Source: Siphonodentalium dalli
Lineage: Eukaryota > Mollusca > Scaphopoda > Gadilida > Siphonodentaliidae
Length of the DNA: 64,000 nt
Assembly (NCBI GenBank): GCA_032622095.1
Contig: CP136066.1
Coordinates: forward strand, 96,803,319 to 96,867,318
Direction: 5' to 3'
Under the pieces are notes generated by a model that saw only the letters and a program-made list of their open reading frames with translations, was not told where the DNA came from and made no database searches. The position numbers and the translations under genes were made by a program. The stretch's first letter is position 1; each line of letters opens with the position of its first letter. Positions 11,556-22,153 of this stretch are shown one piece after another.

Positions 11556-12264
11556 GGGTCCGTGACTACCCGCCCCCGAGACAACCCGCCCCCGTTCACT
11601 CTGAGACAACCCGCCCCCGGACAACCCGCCCCCAAAAATCAATTAGCGGTAATCAGGGACTAATTAGGAGGTGTGAGGGGATTATAAGATGTTTGTTGAA
11701 CGAAACTGGGTTGTTTTTTTTATAGATTTGTATTTGATTTAACAACATAGACCACAATAAATACACATGTAATATAATATAACACAATTTAATAAGTTTA
11801 ACGAACAATGATTAATTTGAGGCTGTCGCTGCTGTTGTCTGTCTGCACTGTGCCGGTCTCTTCTTCGTTCCGTAGACGTTTGAGCACTTCTTCAGAAAGC
11901 TGGCTGTTGTTAACCTCGGTGGATCGGACATGTGTTGTAATAACACACTGTGATAATGAACCATTTGCATCAAACGTTTGTTTTGAAAGCACCCCCTTTT
12001 AATTAGTCTTCACTTACCTTAAGTGCCGTTCAGTTGTCAAAACATCGTGTCATTCTTTATCTCAGTCCACGCATTGACATAATTAATTTAATGAATAAAC
12101 ACATGTTTTGTTGATCAAAATCTTTAATAACATATCATCAAAGAACATAAAAGAACATAATCACTATTAACAATTTCGGGACAACCCACCCTCATTTATC
12201 GGGACAACCCGCCCCCAAAATAGCATAGGGGCGGGTTGTCTCGGGGGCGGGTAGTCCCGTTCCC
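11556..12264. mobile_element. TIR element with CCCGCCCC subterminal repeats
   Basis: The left end is GGGTCCGTGACTACCCGCCC. The right end, reversed, is GGGAACGGGACTACCCGCCC. Both are followed by tandem GACAACCCGCCCC units (three at the left, two at the right). The nine bases CCTCAAATG lie directly outside both ends (11547-11555 and 12265-12273), a convincing target duplication. The interior has only incidental frames on both strands at 11798-12002. The outer bases GGGTCCGTGA and GGGAACGGGA are the same as those of the 35474-37071 element, although the repeats just inside differ. Duplication length fits Mutator-like or P-like transposases; the class is not settled. Confidence 0.8.
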
Positions 12265-12811
12265 CCTCAAATGTCCTGTACATATTGGGAAATTAGGACT
12301 TCTTGGTTGCAATTAATGGATTTATTCTATCCCTTCATAATATTAATAGCCTTTTATAACACAATCAATTTTATGAAGTATCCTATATATAGGTATCGAT
12401 TGCCAACAGGTTTTCAGTTTGTTTGAACCCATTATGATTATAGATCCCTATGAATCGCAGATATCAAATCGAATCAACTAACCGCTGGCGCATAGCAATT
12501 AGCATACATCCTTAATTTCTGTCACGTCAAGAAATTTGATTGCATGTGCAATGTAAGGCCATACACACTTAATAGTTCGTTTCTCAGGGATCGCCGCGTC
12601 CCCCAAAAACCTGCGCCTCCCCCTTATTTATTGGCAGCTATAAAATAATAAATATATAAATACCGCATGTCCCGAACCGCCCCAGACCGATAACTTCACG
12701 CAAACTTTACGCAAACTGCAAATCTATCCGGACTGCAAATCTATCCGGACTTTACATTCACAAACAAGGGCGGATAATTCTGACGAACTTCCTGTTTAAA
12801 ATAATAACAAA

Positions 12812-13357
12812 ATGGCGACTTTGGTGAACATTTGTATCGTGCAGAATGCGTCGGAAGGCAAATGGACAATTATATCAGACAACAGATCAAAAACTGTTCC
12901 TCAAATGGCTGATGATTTCATGTCCACGAAAGACATTGACGATGATTTTGACCTGGTTGTTTCAAAAACGAAAACGGGGGACTTTGACACAGTTGCAGGA
13001 GACATCATGATCATCATCATCATCATGTTTTCTGAAGTCACGCAATTTTTCGGACGATATTTTCAAATTCGAGTGACCAAAGAAGATGTACCAGAGAATA
13101 AATCGGGAGAAGTAGTTGATGTATTCTTGGTGCTGATGACAAGTTGCAAGGAGGTGGTGTTGCCCAGTAAGACAAATGTGAAAAACAAACGTAACAAATT
13201 GTGCAATTCATTCATTGACTGGTTGAAAACAAAGTGGGCTTCCGAAAGGTTAGCGTTGACAGTGTGGGTCGGCAATGTGTGGCTATTGTATGTAATGCAC
13301 TCTGGTTTGTGGATCAGCACTATTCCAAACTTCAAGATTTTTTATGAAAGTCTGTGA
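12812..13357 (+). CDS. Hypothetical 181-residue protein inside a TIR element
   Basis: The ATG at 12812 has a good eukaryotic context (ACAAAATGG). The frame is open for 181 codons, and an AATAAA signal follows about ten bases after the stop (13368-13373), so it looks like a genuine single-exon gene. The protein begins MATLVNICIVQNASEGKWTI. An acidic stretch (DIDDDFDLV) and an Ile run from ATC repeats (IIIIIM) come next, then a charged region and an aromatic C-terminus. I recognise no domain. Its position between inverted ends suggests it belongs to the element, either as a diverged element protein or a captured host exon. The minus-strand frame across 13063-13335 is probably a shadow. Confidence 0.55.
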   Translation: MATLVNICIVQNASEGKWTIISDNRSKTVPQMADDFMSTKDIDDDFDLVVSKTKTGDFDTVAGDIMIIIIIMFSEVTQFFGRYFQIRVTKEDVPENKSGEVVDVFLVLMTSCKEVVLPSKTNVKNKRNKLCNSFIDWLKTKWASERLALTVWVGNVWLLYVMHSGLWISTIPNFKIFYESL

Positions 13358-13416
13358 TTAATTAGAAAATAAACATTTTATTTCATAAATTATTGTTGTG
13401 ATTTAATATTATCAAT

Positions 13417-13521
13417 TCATGTGTAGTCCTGTGGAACTCCTTCCAATAAAGCTTGATCTGGCTGGTGGTCACCCTGAGTTACATCAAATTTCACCGATGT
13501 AGTTTCCACATCTTCTGCCAT
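13417..13521 (-). CDS. Possible 34-residue ORF convergent with 12812-13357
   Basis: From ATG at 13521 the frame reads MAEDVETTSVKFDVTQGDHQ and ends in YT at TGA 13417-13419. It is short, acidic and unlike known domains. It is listed because it is in the same TIR element and lies tail-to-tail with the larger ORF, leaving about 60 bp between stops. It could also be an exon end or chance. Confidence 0.25.
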   Translation of the reverse strand: MAEDVETTSVKFDVTQGDHQPDQALLEGVPQDYT

Positions 13522-14035
13522 GAGTGAATAACTCAAACTGTTTCCTCTATACAACTTTATTACAAATCTAGATTATTAAGGGGATATATGATGGTCAGCT
13601 TCCCTGCTTCAGTATTGCCCATATCCAGTATTATTCCTCATATCCAGTATTATTCCTTAATATGGGACTCCGATAAATATTATATATATAAATACCTGCC
13701 TCACCACAAAATTAATTTGAAAAAAATAATAAATATAAATAACTGCCTCCCTCATCACTTTAAAAAAAAAAATCCCTGAGAAACAAACTATTAAGTTTAT
13801 ATGGCCTAAGCTATAATTTCTACACATTTCCCAGTCTTCAAAATTGGCCATGGTAATAAGCTATGTCATGGCAAACACCTTCCAAGGCAACGTGGAATTA
13901 AACTTCAAAGAGGTGTCAAATTAATAAAATCAAAGGATGTCTGTCTGTATCTGTAGATATTACAGTGCAGGAACCAATTCTGGTTGTAGACGCACTGGTC
14001 CACGGCCGAGTAACTTTAAAACCCTGCACGGTGAC

Positions 14036-14250
14036 TCCAGTAGGGGACACACTATAAAGTGTTTGCCGAGGCCGAGGTCGGCTCCAAATAAAAGGTGTAA
14101 ACGGGGTGTTATATGGCATTTGGTTCGTTGTTTCTCAGTGGATATTAATGAAATTTGGTGTATATGTCCGGGTTGGGACATGGAATACCATAACGTTTGA
14201 ATTGTTTTTAAATTCACAAATTTGTTGATTTTATTAAACTTTTTCGGAAG
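14036..14250 (-). repeat. Dispersed repeat, family C, copy 2
   Basis: Reverse-complement counterpart of 9485-9670. It shares GTTTGCCGAGGCCGAG-like sequence, GGTGTAAACGGGGTGTTAT and TTGGTGTATATGTCCGGG in inverted order, with an extra 30 or so bases in the middle. Confidence 0.7.
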
Positions 14251-14527
14251 TATGTGGAACTAATTTTTTCTCTGCGGCTTTGCATGCAAATTCCCATTAA
14301 AAATTGGTCACTAAATTGGCCTCCCCTTCAGGAAGTCTAGTACCAATTTTGAATTATTCAAAACTTCACAGCAAAATTTACATGTAGATAGTCGAGGACC
14401 AATTTTGAATCATGCAAATCTTCATAGCAAAAGTTATATGAAGGAATTTAAAATATAGCCCAAAATGGGTCTCTTTCATCAAAAGTCTAAATTGGGGTAC
14501 AGTTAATTGGATTATTCCTCATTTTAA

Positions 14528-14889
14528 GGCAAAAAAAAAATACCCGTGTTTAGGCCAGGGTTACATGTTTTAAAATAATTAAGGTAGGTAGGTAGGGAAT
14601 TCAATTTTTTTTTTATTCTGCATTCCATAGGGTCATTGACAATTCTATCTAGAAATTCAGATTAATTTAAAAGTTCAATACTAAAAATTGTTATCTTGAA
14701 TTAGTCTGAGCCCTAGAGTATTGAAACAATCTAAACGTTTTTATAAGAGGTTTGAAATACCTTTCGATGCCCTTCCCACTGAACAATTTTTTTTTTATTT
14801 GTGTCTACAGTCGATTAAAAAGTTTTGGGTATGCACCTTTTGATATGGTAGGTAGGGAAACCACAAACACAGGTATTTAACTTTTTGGC
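14528..14889. mobile_element. TTAA-flanked MITE (ATACCYGTGTTT ends)
   Basis: The left end reads GGCAAAAAAAAAATACCCGT and the reversed right end GCCAAAAAGTTAAATACCTG. Both are followed by TGTTT and flanked by TTAA (14524-14527 and 14890-14893). Inner arms both carry GGTAGGTAGGGAA. It is 362 bp with no ORF, and the TTAA flanks suggest piggyBac- or Kolobok-type mobilisation. Confidence 0.65.
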
Positions 14890-14973
14890 TTAATACTCTT
14901 GAGTCGGCTGGTGAGCTGAGCAATTTATTTTAAACTACCAACACATTTTGTAATACTTACTTCCACATTTCAG

Positions 14974-15199
14974 CTATCCTGGAATTGTCATGTCAGAGAG
15001 TCCAGCAGGAGGATTTCTTTTCTGCACCTCCAGTGGCTTCCATTGATGTTTTTGGAATAAAAATCCAACTGAACATGTTGAGGTTGACCTGTTTAGCAAA
15101 AAGAATGCATGTTCAGATTTCAGAGAAAATATGTACATCTTGAAACAAACCAATGATCTTCATGCCAGAGTTACGGAGCTATCCATTGAAAAGAACATG
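14974..15199 (+). pseudogene. Exon-like fragment with a frameshift
   Basis: An acceptor (ACATTTCAG at 14965-14973) and a donor (CATG|GTAAGA at 15199/15200) frame 226 bases. The first part translates to ILELSCQRVQQEDFFSAPPV then SIDVFGIKIQLNM. After a shift of one frame the rest reads HVEVDLFSKKNACSDF, ENMYILKQTNDL and ARVTELSIEKNM. Both halves look coding, so this may be a decayed exon, possibly of the integrase gene further right. No domain is recognised. Confidence 0.4.
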
Positions 15200-15618
15200 G
15201 TAAGACACTGAGGTTTTAGCTATAAATTATATTATTCATGATTTTGTATTTGGCCACATACAGATATCCACCCCTTTTTGTATGTCTATCTGTGGAGGAA
15301 ATTGTGTCTGCTTCTATTCCTACACATTTTTGTCAATTAAAAAAATAAATGGCACAAATTCATATATTTAGTAACATCTGAACCTGTGTAACTGCACATG
15401 GGTTGGACAGGCCATCTCTAGATTAATTAGAACCCAAGTTGGTATGTGTATTTCCCAGCTATAGCCCAGATTGTAGCATATTTACATCTTTAGGGCTTTT
15501 TAGGCCTTACCATGGAATAGAGCCACTGGTTATATCTGCCCTGTTCCCATAGCACCAAAATTTATGATAGCAGAACATAGACATGTTCCTGATCTCCGAT
15601 GTTTGTCAGTAGTCTTAA

Positions 15619-16073
15619 CCCTTTACCCAACAGAACGGCCCTGTGCCAATGCATTCTCTTATATGCGAGTCGACCATAGGTCGCCTCCCATATATAAGAG
15701 AATGCATTGGCTTAACACATATTCAAAATGATAAAATTGTCAAAGAATGTAGAAAAATACTATAAAAATTGTTAAAAAATGTAAGACAAAATTATAAAAT
15801 TGTTAAAGAATGTAAGAAAAAATGGTAAAAAGTGTTAAAAAAATATTTTTTTTAGGCCAATGCATTATCTTATATATGCGAGGCGACCTATGGTCGACTC
15901 GCATATATAAGAGAATGCATTGGCACAGGGCATAACTGTAACCATCACAATGTGGTCGATGAACCGGTTCCAATGATATCCATATTTGTATGGTGTTATT
16001 GAGACAGACCGAAGATATTTTAGGCTGTTGAAGCTTTATTTGGGCGTTTTTGGCCGGTTTGTTGGGTAAAGGG
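15619..16073. mobile_element. piggyBac-like MITE with palindromic core, copy 1
   Basis: The ends CCCTTTACCCAACAGAACGG and, reversed, CCCTTTACCCAACAAACCGG are flanked by TTAA at 15615-15618 and 16074-16077. CCCTTT next to TTAA is a hallmark of piggyBac-like ends. Inside, two hairpins lie at 15645-15711 and 15856-15924. Each has arms of GCCAATGCATTCTCTTATAT type around a TCGAC-containing loop, separated by AATTGTTAAAGAATGTAAG-like tandem repeats. Confidence 0.75.
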
Positions 16074-16243
16074 TTAAGTGTTGCCAGGTATGCATTGATC
16101 ACCTGTGTTGATGAAAGTAAATCACACTTATAAAACTGAAGTAGAATTTTCAATTAAAACACCGGATTATACAATTCAGAATATATAATGTTTTATTTGA
16201 TATGAAAGCCACTGTAACAGTAATAGTTATACAATGGTTTTAA

Positions 16244-16690
16244 AGGTACTCAATCCGATCAGAGGGTCCCCATCTCAACAGATTCCAACAATAACAATCC
16301 GATCAGAGGGTCCTATATTACTATTTCTTTGGCTTTCGGGGTAAAAAATATTTGATTCGAGTCGAGGAACCCATCAAATAAAGCTCAGACTTATTAGATA
16401 TTGATTTTTGAAATTTCTTATTTTCTCGAGATGAGTACTAATAATTGCCTTCAACTGCCGTAATCTGCTCGAGATGTGTACACCAAAACACTATTCAAAC
16501 AGACAAGGATGGATAACTCTAAAATCAAGTGGTAATAATAATGCAATTTTGACTGTTCTGGGCCAGAAAGTATTCCTGATAATCAAAAATAATAGATTTC
16601 TAAAATCGATATCTAAAAAATCTGAGCTTTGATGGGTGGCTTCATCGACTCGAATAAAATATTTTTGACCCCCGAAGCCATTGAAATAGT
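16244..16690 (+). repeat. TTAA-flanked fold-back element, family A, copy 2
   Basis: It starts AGGTACTCAATCCGATCAGA next to TTAA (16240-16243) and carries the ATTTGATTCGAGTCGAGGAA arm. The centre has ATCAAGTGGTAATAATAATG, and a mirrored arm follows that is missing its last bases. It is in the opposite orientation to copy 1, with which it shares extra internal sequence (CTCGAGATGAGTACT). Confidence 0.75.
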
Positions 16691-17777
16691 AAATGAGATG
16701 GATTCAGTTTTTCCTGAGTCTAAATCTCATAAGGAGAATTTCTCAAACTCATATTACAACATACTAAGAGCTATTACATCTTATGATCGCCACTGACAAG
16801 TGGCCCTGCTAGTCTGCTGTGACATACATTGTGGGTCCTAATGAATCGCTGTTATGCTGATAGAATAAACTGTTGCCATTACAAAAATGTACCATTATCT
16901 TTTTAGTATCCATATGAACATTCAAGCACATAAATATTTTTGCATAAATTAATAATAGCATCACTTGTGTTTGCAAAATGATGTAAATAGCCATCTTGGA
17001 TATGTTCAGATTATACCAACACCGCGAAAATGACAATTTAGAAAAGATAATGGTACTTTTTCATAACGGCATCATAGCAATTCAGCTGGACCAACCAGCA
17101 TCATAGCACATTAGCAGGACCACTTGGCCAGGGGTAATAATTGTTATCAACACTTCTTAAAATGACATGATTGAAAGGCTAACTTACATGCCCATATTGA
17201 CATCAGTTGAACGGCAATACAAAATCTGCATGTTCCAGTAGATCGTGGCTTGAATCTCTACTCCAGTTACGCACACAAGGTCATATTCCATCAGTACAAA
17301 ATCTAGGAATTTTTTCATGTTCTGACCCTTTCTGATAGGGAACTATATAACATTGAACAACAAGGCAGGGAATTAATATATTTCTTTGTCTAATACTGTT
17401 CCTCAATAATCTACTTAACTGTAGGGGGGATCCCAGATTGAGATTGCAAGATTTTTTGTGCGCTGACATCGCAGTAAACAATTAGTTAATTACCCGGTAG
17501 TAATTTCAGTGATTCTAAGCAATGTAAAGCAAAATCGTACACAAAGTCATTTAATCGTGCATTTTTGAGTTAGAACCTTCTCCTACAGTGAAAGTCATGT
17601 ATTATTAATAAACAGGTATTGGCTAAGAAATATATTAACTGCACTATTTTTTCAATGTTATAAACTTCTATATTAACTGCATTGTGTTGTTTCAAAATTA
17701 TAAACTCCCCTGTCATAACATCAACAAGTTCCCATGTTTTTAACTAGTGGACTAACATTTCTATGGACGTAGCTATG

Positions 17778-17799
17778 GTAGAGATTCATGGCATGATCT
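17778..17799. repeat. Single arm of hairpin family B
   Basis: GTAGAGATTCATGGCATGAT is an exact match to the right arm of the 34645-34726 palindrome. No partner arm lies nearby. Confidence 0.6.
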
Positions 17800-17931
17800 G
17801 CTGGAACAGGTTCTGTATTATCACTCAACTGATGTCTTTATGTGTTCCAGCTATTGTCATCAAAATGAAAGTGACCTTCAAGATTAAAGTTACTTATTTG
17901 TTTACTATAACCAAACATATTTTCCAAACAG

Positions 17932-19689
17932 CAAAAGAACTGTCAGAAGGAATCTGAAGACACTAGGACTGCGGTGGAAAGGAGCGGCCGAAGCAGACTT
18001 GGATCTGATTATCAATGCAGTGAAATTTGAGCTCCCAGAAGGAATAGGTAGACGAATGGGGGCACGTCAGATCTGGAGGCGGCTTCAATCTCACCATGAA
18101 TTGAAGGTTATTATTTTTGACAAAGTAGCGAGTATTTAATCAATAGGAACCATGCAGCAAGATAAGCAATTTCAGACAAGTGTGTAAAAAAGAAATATGT
18201 CACAAAATTTGTTAATATGCACAATATAGAAAGATTGAATATAGACACTGATATTTGGATTTTCAAACATTGTGTTTGAAACTTTTGTCTGAACAGTTTA
18301 AGTTATGGTCAAAATGATTTCAGTGTTAAAATAGATCTATTTTCATAGCATTGCTAAGAACTTGTTCAAAGTTGTTCAGGGTAAACTTGCCAGTAAAATA
18401 ATGCTGAAGTTGAAATGATAACATTCTTAATAAATAACTATCAAGGTAACATAATATATTAGTTTTTTTTATTCACAATAACTACAAAAATACCATGAAT
18501 ATAAGAATATGTCCAGCTCTAATACCTGGACTTGTTCTGAGCTGACCTTTTATCACACAGAAAAGCAGACTTAGCTCACCAAAGTAAGTTGCAACTGAAC
18601 ATAACCCCACTTTCAGGTGGATGAAGAGGGATAACTCTAGAATGTGAAATATGGAAATGATTCCAAGAAGCCTCTGAAAGCCATACATATGTGCAATCTC
18701 AATACGGAACAACACTCAGAATCTGAGTTTCAGATGAGACAATCCATGGCTAAGTTATCAAGGCTCCATTTTGTTGTGATACATCTAATATTTGTCATAT
18801 CTTTTTCAGACAAACTGTACGAAATATTATTAATATCGTGGAGCCTGGGCGCAGCGCTGCGCTTAAGCAGAAAAGACTTAAAAGAAGAGTGTACAAGGTG
18901 AATGGGCCGAACCATTTCTGGCATATTGATGGAAATGACAAAATAAAGCCATATGGCTTTGCCATTAGTGGGTGCATGGATGGATGGAGTCATCGCCTCA
19001 TTCGGCTAGAAGTTGACATAACAAACAAGGACCCAAATCTAATTGCAAGATATTTTCTTGAATCAGTAGATTCTCTTTCTCTGGTGCCACAAGTTTTAAG
19101 GATTGATCCTGGAACTGAAAACGTAATATTAACTGATATGCAGACTCTGCTTCGTCAGAACCACAGTGATGAGTATCACACACACCCTGTTTTCACAGGA
19201 TCGTCCAACCATAACCAGAGGATAGAGAGGTTTTGGGGCTATTTGAGAACTTCATACACACAGCATTACATGGACATCTTTAAAGATATGGTAGAGGCCG
19301 GTGTTTTACAAACAGGACAGCCACATCACACAGACCTGATAAGATTTTGTTTTCTGCCAATTCTTAGGAGAGAGATAGCAGAGATGAAGGACCATTGGAA
19401 TAGCCATAAGATGAGAAAGATCAAGGGTCTTGATGCACCTAGGGGCATTCCTAACTTTATATATGAAACCCCAGAAGCCTTTGGCTCATGCGACCAAGGG
19501 TTAGATTCGGACAATACAGTTTTGGATGGATGCAAGGAGGTAGTCACAACACTCCGTAGTGAGTATGGCTGCTCATATGAATTTGCTGAAAGGGCACTGA
19601 CATGTATGCAATCTCTTGATCTCAGTATGCCAACTACTGCTGATGAGGCCATGAGCCTGTTTGGAGAACTTTTATGTGAATTTGTTTGA
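17932..19689 (+). CDS. DDE integrase-core (rve-like) transposase gene, at least two exons
   Basis: Exon 17932-18106 follows an acceptor (CCAAACAG) and gives 58 residues (KRTVRRNLKTLGLRWKGAAE and onward), a helix-turn-helix-like N-terminal region. Exon 18810-19689 follows TTTTTCAG and encodes KQKRLKRRVYKVNGPNHFWH and a complete catalytic core. Candidate catalytic residues are Asp in HIDGND (codon 18928-18930), Asp in RIDPGTENV (19105-19107) and Glu in NQRIERFWGYLR (19225-19227). The last two are 39 residues apart. This layout matches the large family of integrase-core proteins in cnidarian, mollusc and fish genomes, related to IS3EU/Ginger-type transposons. The joint between the two exons does not keep phase under simple GT-AG splicing (exon one ends in phase 0, exon two needs phase 2), so an unseen exon or an indel is likely. 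It converges on the gene ending at 22154. Confidence 0.8.
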
Positions 19690-19953
19690 GTACCGGTATG
19701 TAATTTCATATTATAATTACACCAACATCATTTTCTATAGTAATTTACCATTAGCATAAAAAGAGCAAATGAATTCAAATATTTGATATATTCTGTTGAG
19801 ATGTAATTATAAGGAATAATCTCTGTTTCTTACTATAATTACACAGTTTTAAAGACCTTTGCATAACCACAAAATTTACACAAAATTAAGTTTGTAATTA
19901 GCCAAATGTCTTTAAACTGTGTAATTGAGTTTGAAAAAAAAAAAAATTCTTAA

Positions 19954-20715
19954 AGGTACTGAATCCGATCAGACGCTCCTAAATTACTATTTCTTTGGTT
20001 TCGGGAGTAAAAATTATTTGATTCGAGTCGAGGAACCCACCCACCCGCCAAAGCTCAGATTGATCAGATATAGATATTTGAAGTTTGTGATTTCAATTGT
20101 TTGATTACCATAAACACACGGTCAAATGGACGGTCTTGCAGATAAAGATGAATAATACTAGAATCAAGTGGTTATTATTACCACTTGATATTAGAGTTAT
20201 TCATCTTTATATGCGAGAACGTCTACTCTTGAGTGCCTAATAAAAGTACAGGGTGGAATAATAGTACAGGTTGGAAAATGTCGCGTAACTGAATAATAGT
20301 ACAGGGCGGAATAAACGTACAGACTGGAAATATTAGTACCATACATCCTAACAAAACGCACCATCTGACTGGTTTACTGATGCCATGGGACAGAAATAGT
20401 TTCGATGGATAGCCAGGTCTGTGAATCTACAGTGTGCTGATCACTGTCAACAATCAAGAGTTCATTTATCTATGAATAACACAATTTAAGATTGGTAAAT
20501 AATCGTACATGTATGTTTATTAGGCACTCAAGAGTATTTGACCCTCGTGCTTCAATAAGTTTGTGGCCCAGGAACAATGATAACCACAATGTTCAAACAT
20601 CGATACCTAATCACTCTGAGCTATGATGAGTGGGTTCCTCGACTCGAATAAAATATTCTTTACCCCGAAGCCAAAGAAATATCAATTTAGGAGCGTCTGA
20701 TCGGATTGAGTACCT
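19954..20715 (+). repeat. TTAA-flanked fold-back element, family A, copy 3, with nested MITE
   Basis: The left end AGGTACTGAATCCGATCAGA and the reversed right end AGGTACTCAATCCGATCAGA are both directly flanked by TTAA (19950-19953 and 20716-20719). This makes it the best-preserved copy. A central palindrome at about 20150-20215 (AATCAAGTGGTTATTATTACCACTTGATAT region) is the fold-back core. A 309-bp element is inserted at 20226-20534. Confidence 0.85.
20226..20534. mobile_element. Nested TA-flanked MITE (CTCTTGAGTGCCTAATAAA ends)
   Basis: The 19-bp ends CTCTTGAGTGCCTAATAAA and its exact reverse complement are each flanked by TA (20224-20225 and 20535-20536), as in Tc1/mariner insertions. The interior repeats a short phrase, GGAATAATAGTACAGG, three to four times. 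No ORF is seen. Confidence 0.85.
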
Positions 20716-21554
20716 TTAAATAGTATCGCATGATATTATGCAAAACATGTAGAAAGACTTGGTCCTCATATGAAACAAATTGTATCACCTCATTCATATG
20801 ATTTAATTCACTTACTGATATCTCAGAACCATTTTTTCATGAATATTGGCCAAAATTGTTATTGACACAATTTCAATGATTTCAAGACCATTGTTTCATG
20901 CCATTGACCACAAAAATTATAGTAATTTAATAACGTAATTTGAGTGACATATCTATATGATCAACATGAGAACCAAGTTTCTGTGACTCAGATGGTAAGT
21001 TCAAAGGGGAGAAGTTGTATCACTTAAATGCACCCTTGAAAGCTCCATTTAGCAGTGACGTACAAGCTAAAAACAAGCCTTTTTAAACACATATTGGTCA
21101 TTATATTGACACTATAAATATTATTTCCAGACCAATTTTGAAACTCAGTTGCTTGAGAGTTCTTCCATGTGAGAGTATATGTTGAATTGTAATTCAATTG
21201 AGAATTTGTCACTAAAAATAAGCATTCTGATTGGCTGAGAGCGGCTAACTTTAGTTTTTGATTCACCGGCATCGGCCGCTTCAGCGTGCATAAAATCTGA
21301 ACGTAGCACGGTAAAATTTCATCAGCACAGAATTGAGTAGCGAAACGAGTAGCGAAACGAGCCAATCCACCCCACAGGAAATTGTTATGGAGCAGTGTCC
21401 CGAGTAATGCAATGAACAAACCCAACGTTTTGTGCACGGTGACAACAGCAAAATGAAAGTCTTGATTCGTGTCATGAAAATGACTAAATGATACTTTTTA
21501 TACAGTTTTTTTGTAAATTTGTAAATTCCTTGCTATACTGAATTACAATGGACA

Positions 21555-21691
21555 TAAACGTACCCTGTTGAGTTGTACATTCTGGGATTCGAGCATGAAA
21601 ACAGTTTGTGAACTGGTCAGAAAGCCGGGTCGTTCACAAACTGTTTTCATGCTCGATTCCCAGAATGTACAACTCAACAGGATACGTTTTT
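21555..21691. repeat. Long near-perfect hairpin
   Basis: Arms of about 57 bases run from TAAACGTACCCTGTTGAGTT inward to CAGTTTGTGAAC. They are mirrored after a loop of roughly 18 bases (TGGTCAGAAAGCCGGGTC), with only a few mismatches. No gene overlaps it. Confidence 0.85.
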
Positions 21692-22153
21692 ATCTCCTAA
21701 ATGACTGATCAGAATCTCGATTTTGGACCGAATCTAACTTTCAGTTCTTATAAATTATATCCTCGCACCTTCCACATCTCAATTGTTAAAGAACAATATC
21801 TGATATACATTTAAATTTCTAAATTAGTAGTTGTTATTGTAAAGTCGGTGGGTTATGCAACAAAAAGCATAAGTTTACAGCACTGCAACAAGCACACAAG
21901 ATGACTTTAAAATTTGTTATAATTTTTGTAACCCTCAATGATTCCTTGGTAAAGTTTGTCTTTTATGTCATAAACATTGATGTTGTGAGGTCAGAAATGA
22001 TTGTGTCTACATTTTCAATAAAGAAGGTATTTATGGTAGCAATTAGCAAAATTAATATGGCATCCAAATTTCAAACAAGTTGATTCCAATCTAGATTGTA
22101 AAAGTGAACGCAATAATAAATTGCATCAGCAACAGTGACCAATCTTAACTGAA

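Larger units (their letters stand above)
12556..13807. mobile_element. 1.25-kb TIR element carrying two convergent small ORFs
   Basis: The left end AGGCCATACACACTTAATAG continues to GTTCGTTTCTCAGGGAT. The right end reversed reads AGGCCATATAAACTTAATAG and then GTTTGTTTCTCAGGGAT. TTAA occurs within both arms at 12569-12572 and 13791-13794, so the true boundary may be TTAA with the outer bases being older repeat. Inside are an ORF on the plus strand (12812-13357) and a short one on the minus strand (13417-13521), tail to tail. A 17-bp segment, ACTGCAAATCTATCCGG, is tandemly doubled at about 12715-12750. Confidence 0.65.

Noticed and set aside
11798-12002. Two overlapping 64-codon frames on opposite strands
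   Set aside because: Short, mutually antisense and in the middle of a non-autonomous TIR element.
18730-19183. Minus-strand frames opposite the integrase exon
   Set aside because: Shadows of the plus-strand integrase frame, which has clear catalytic motifs.
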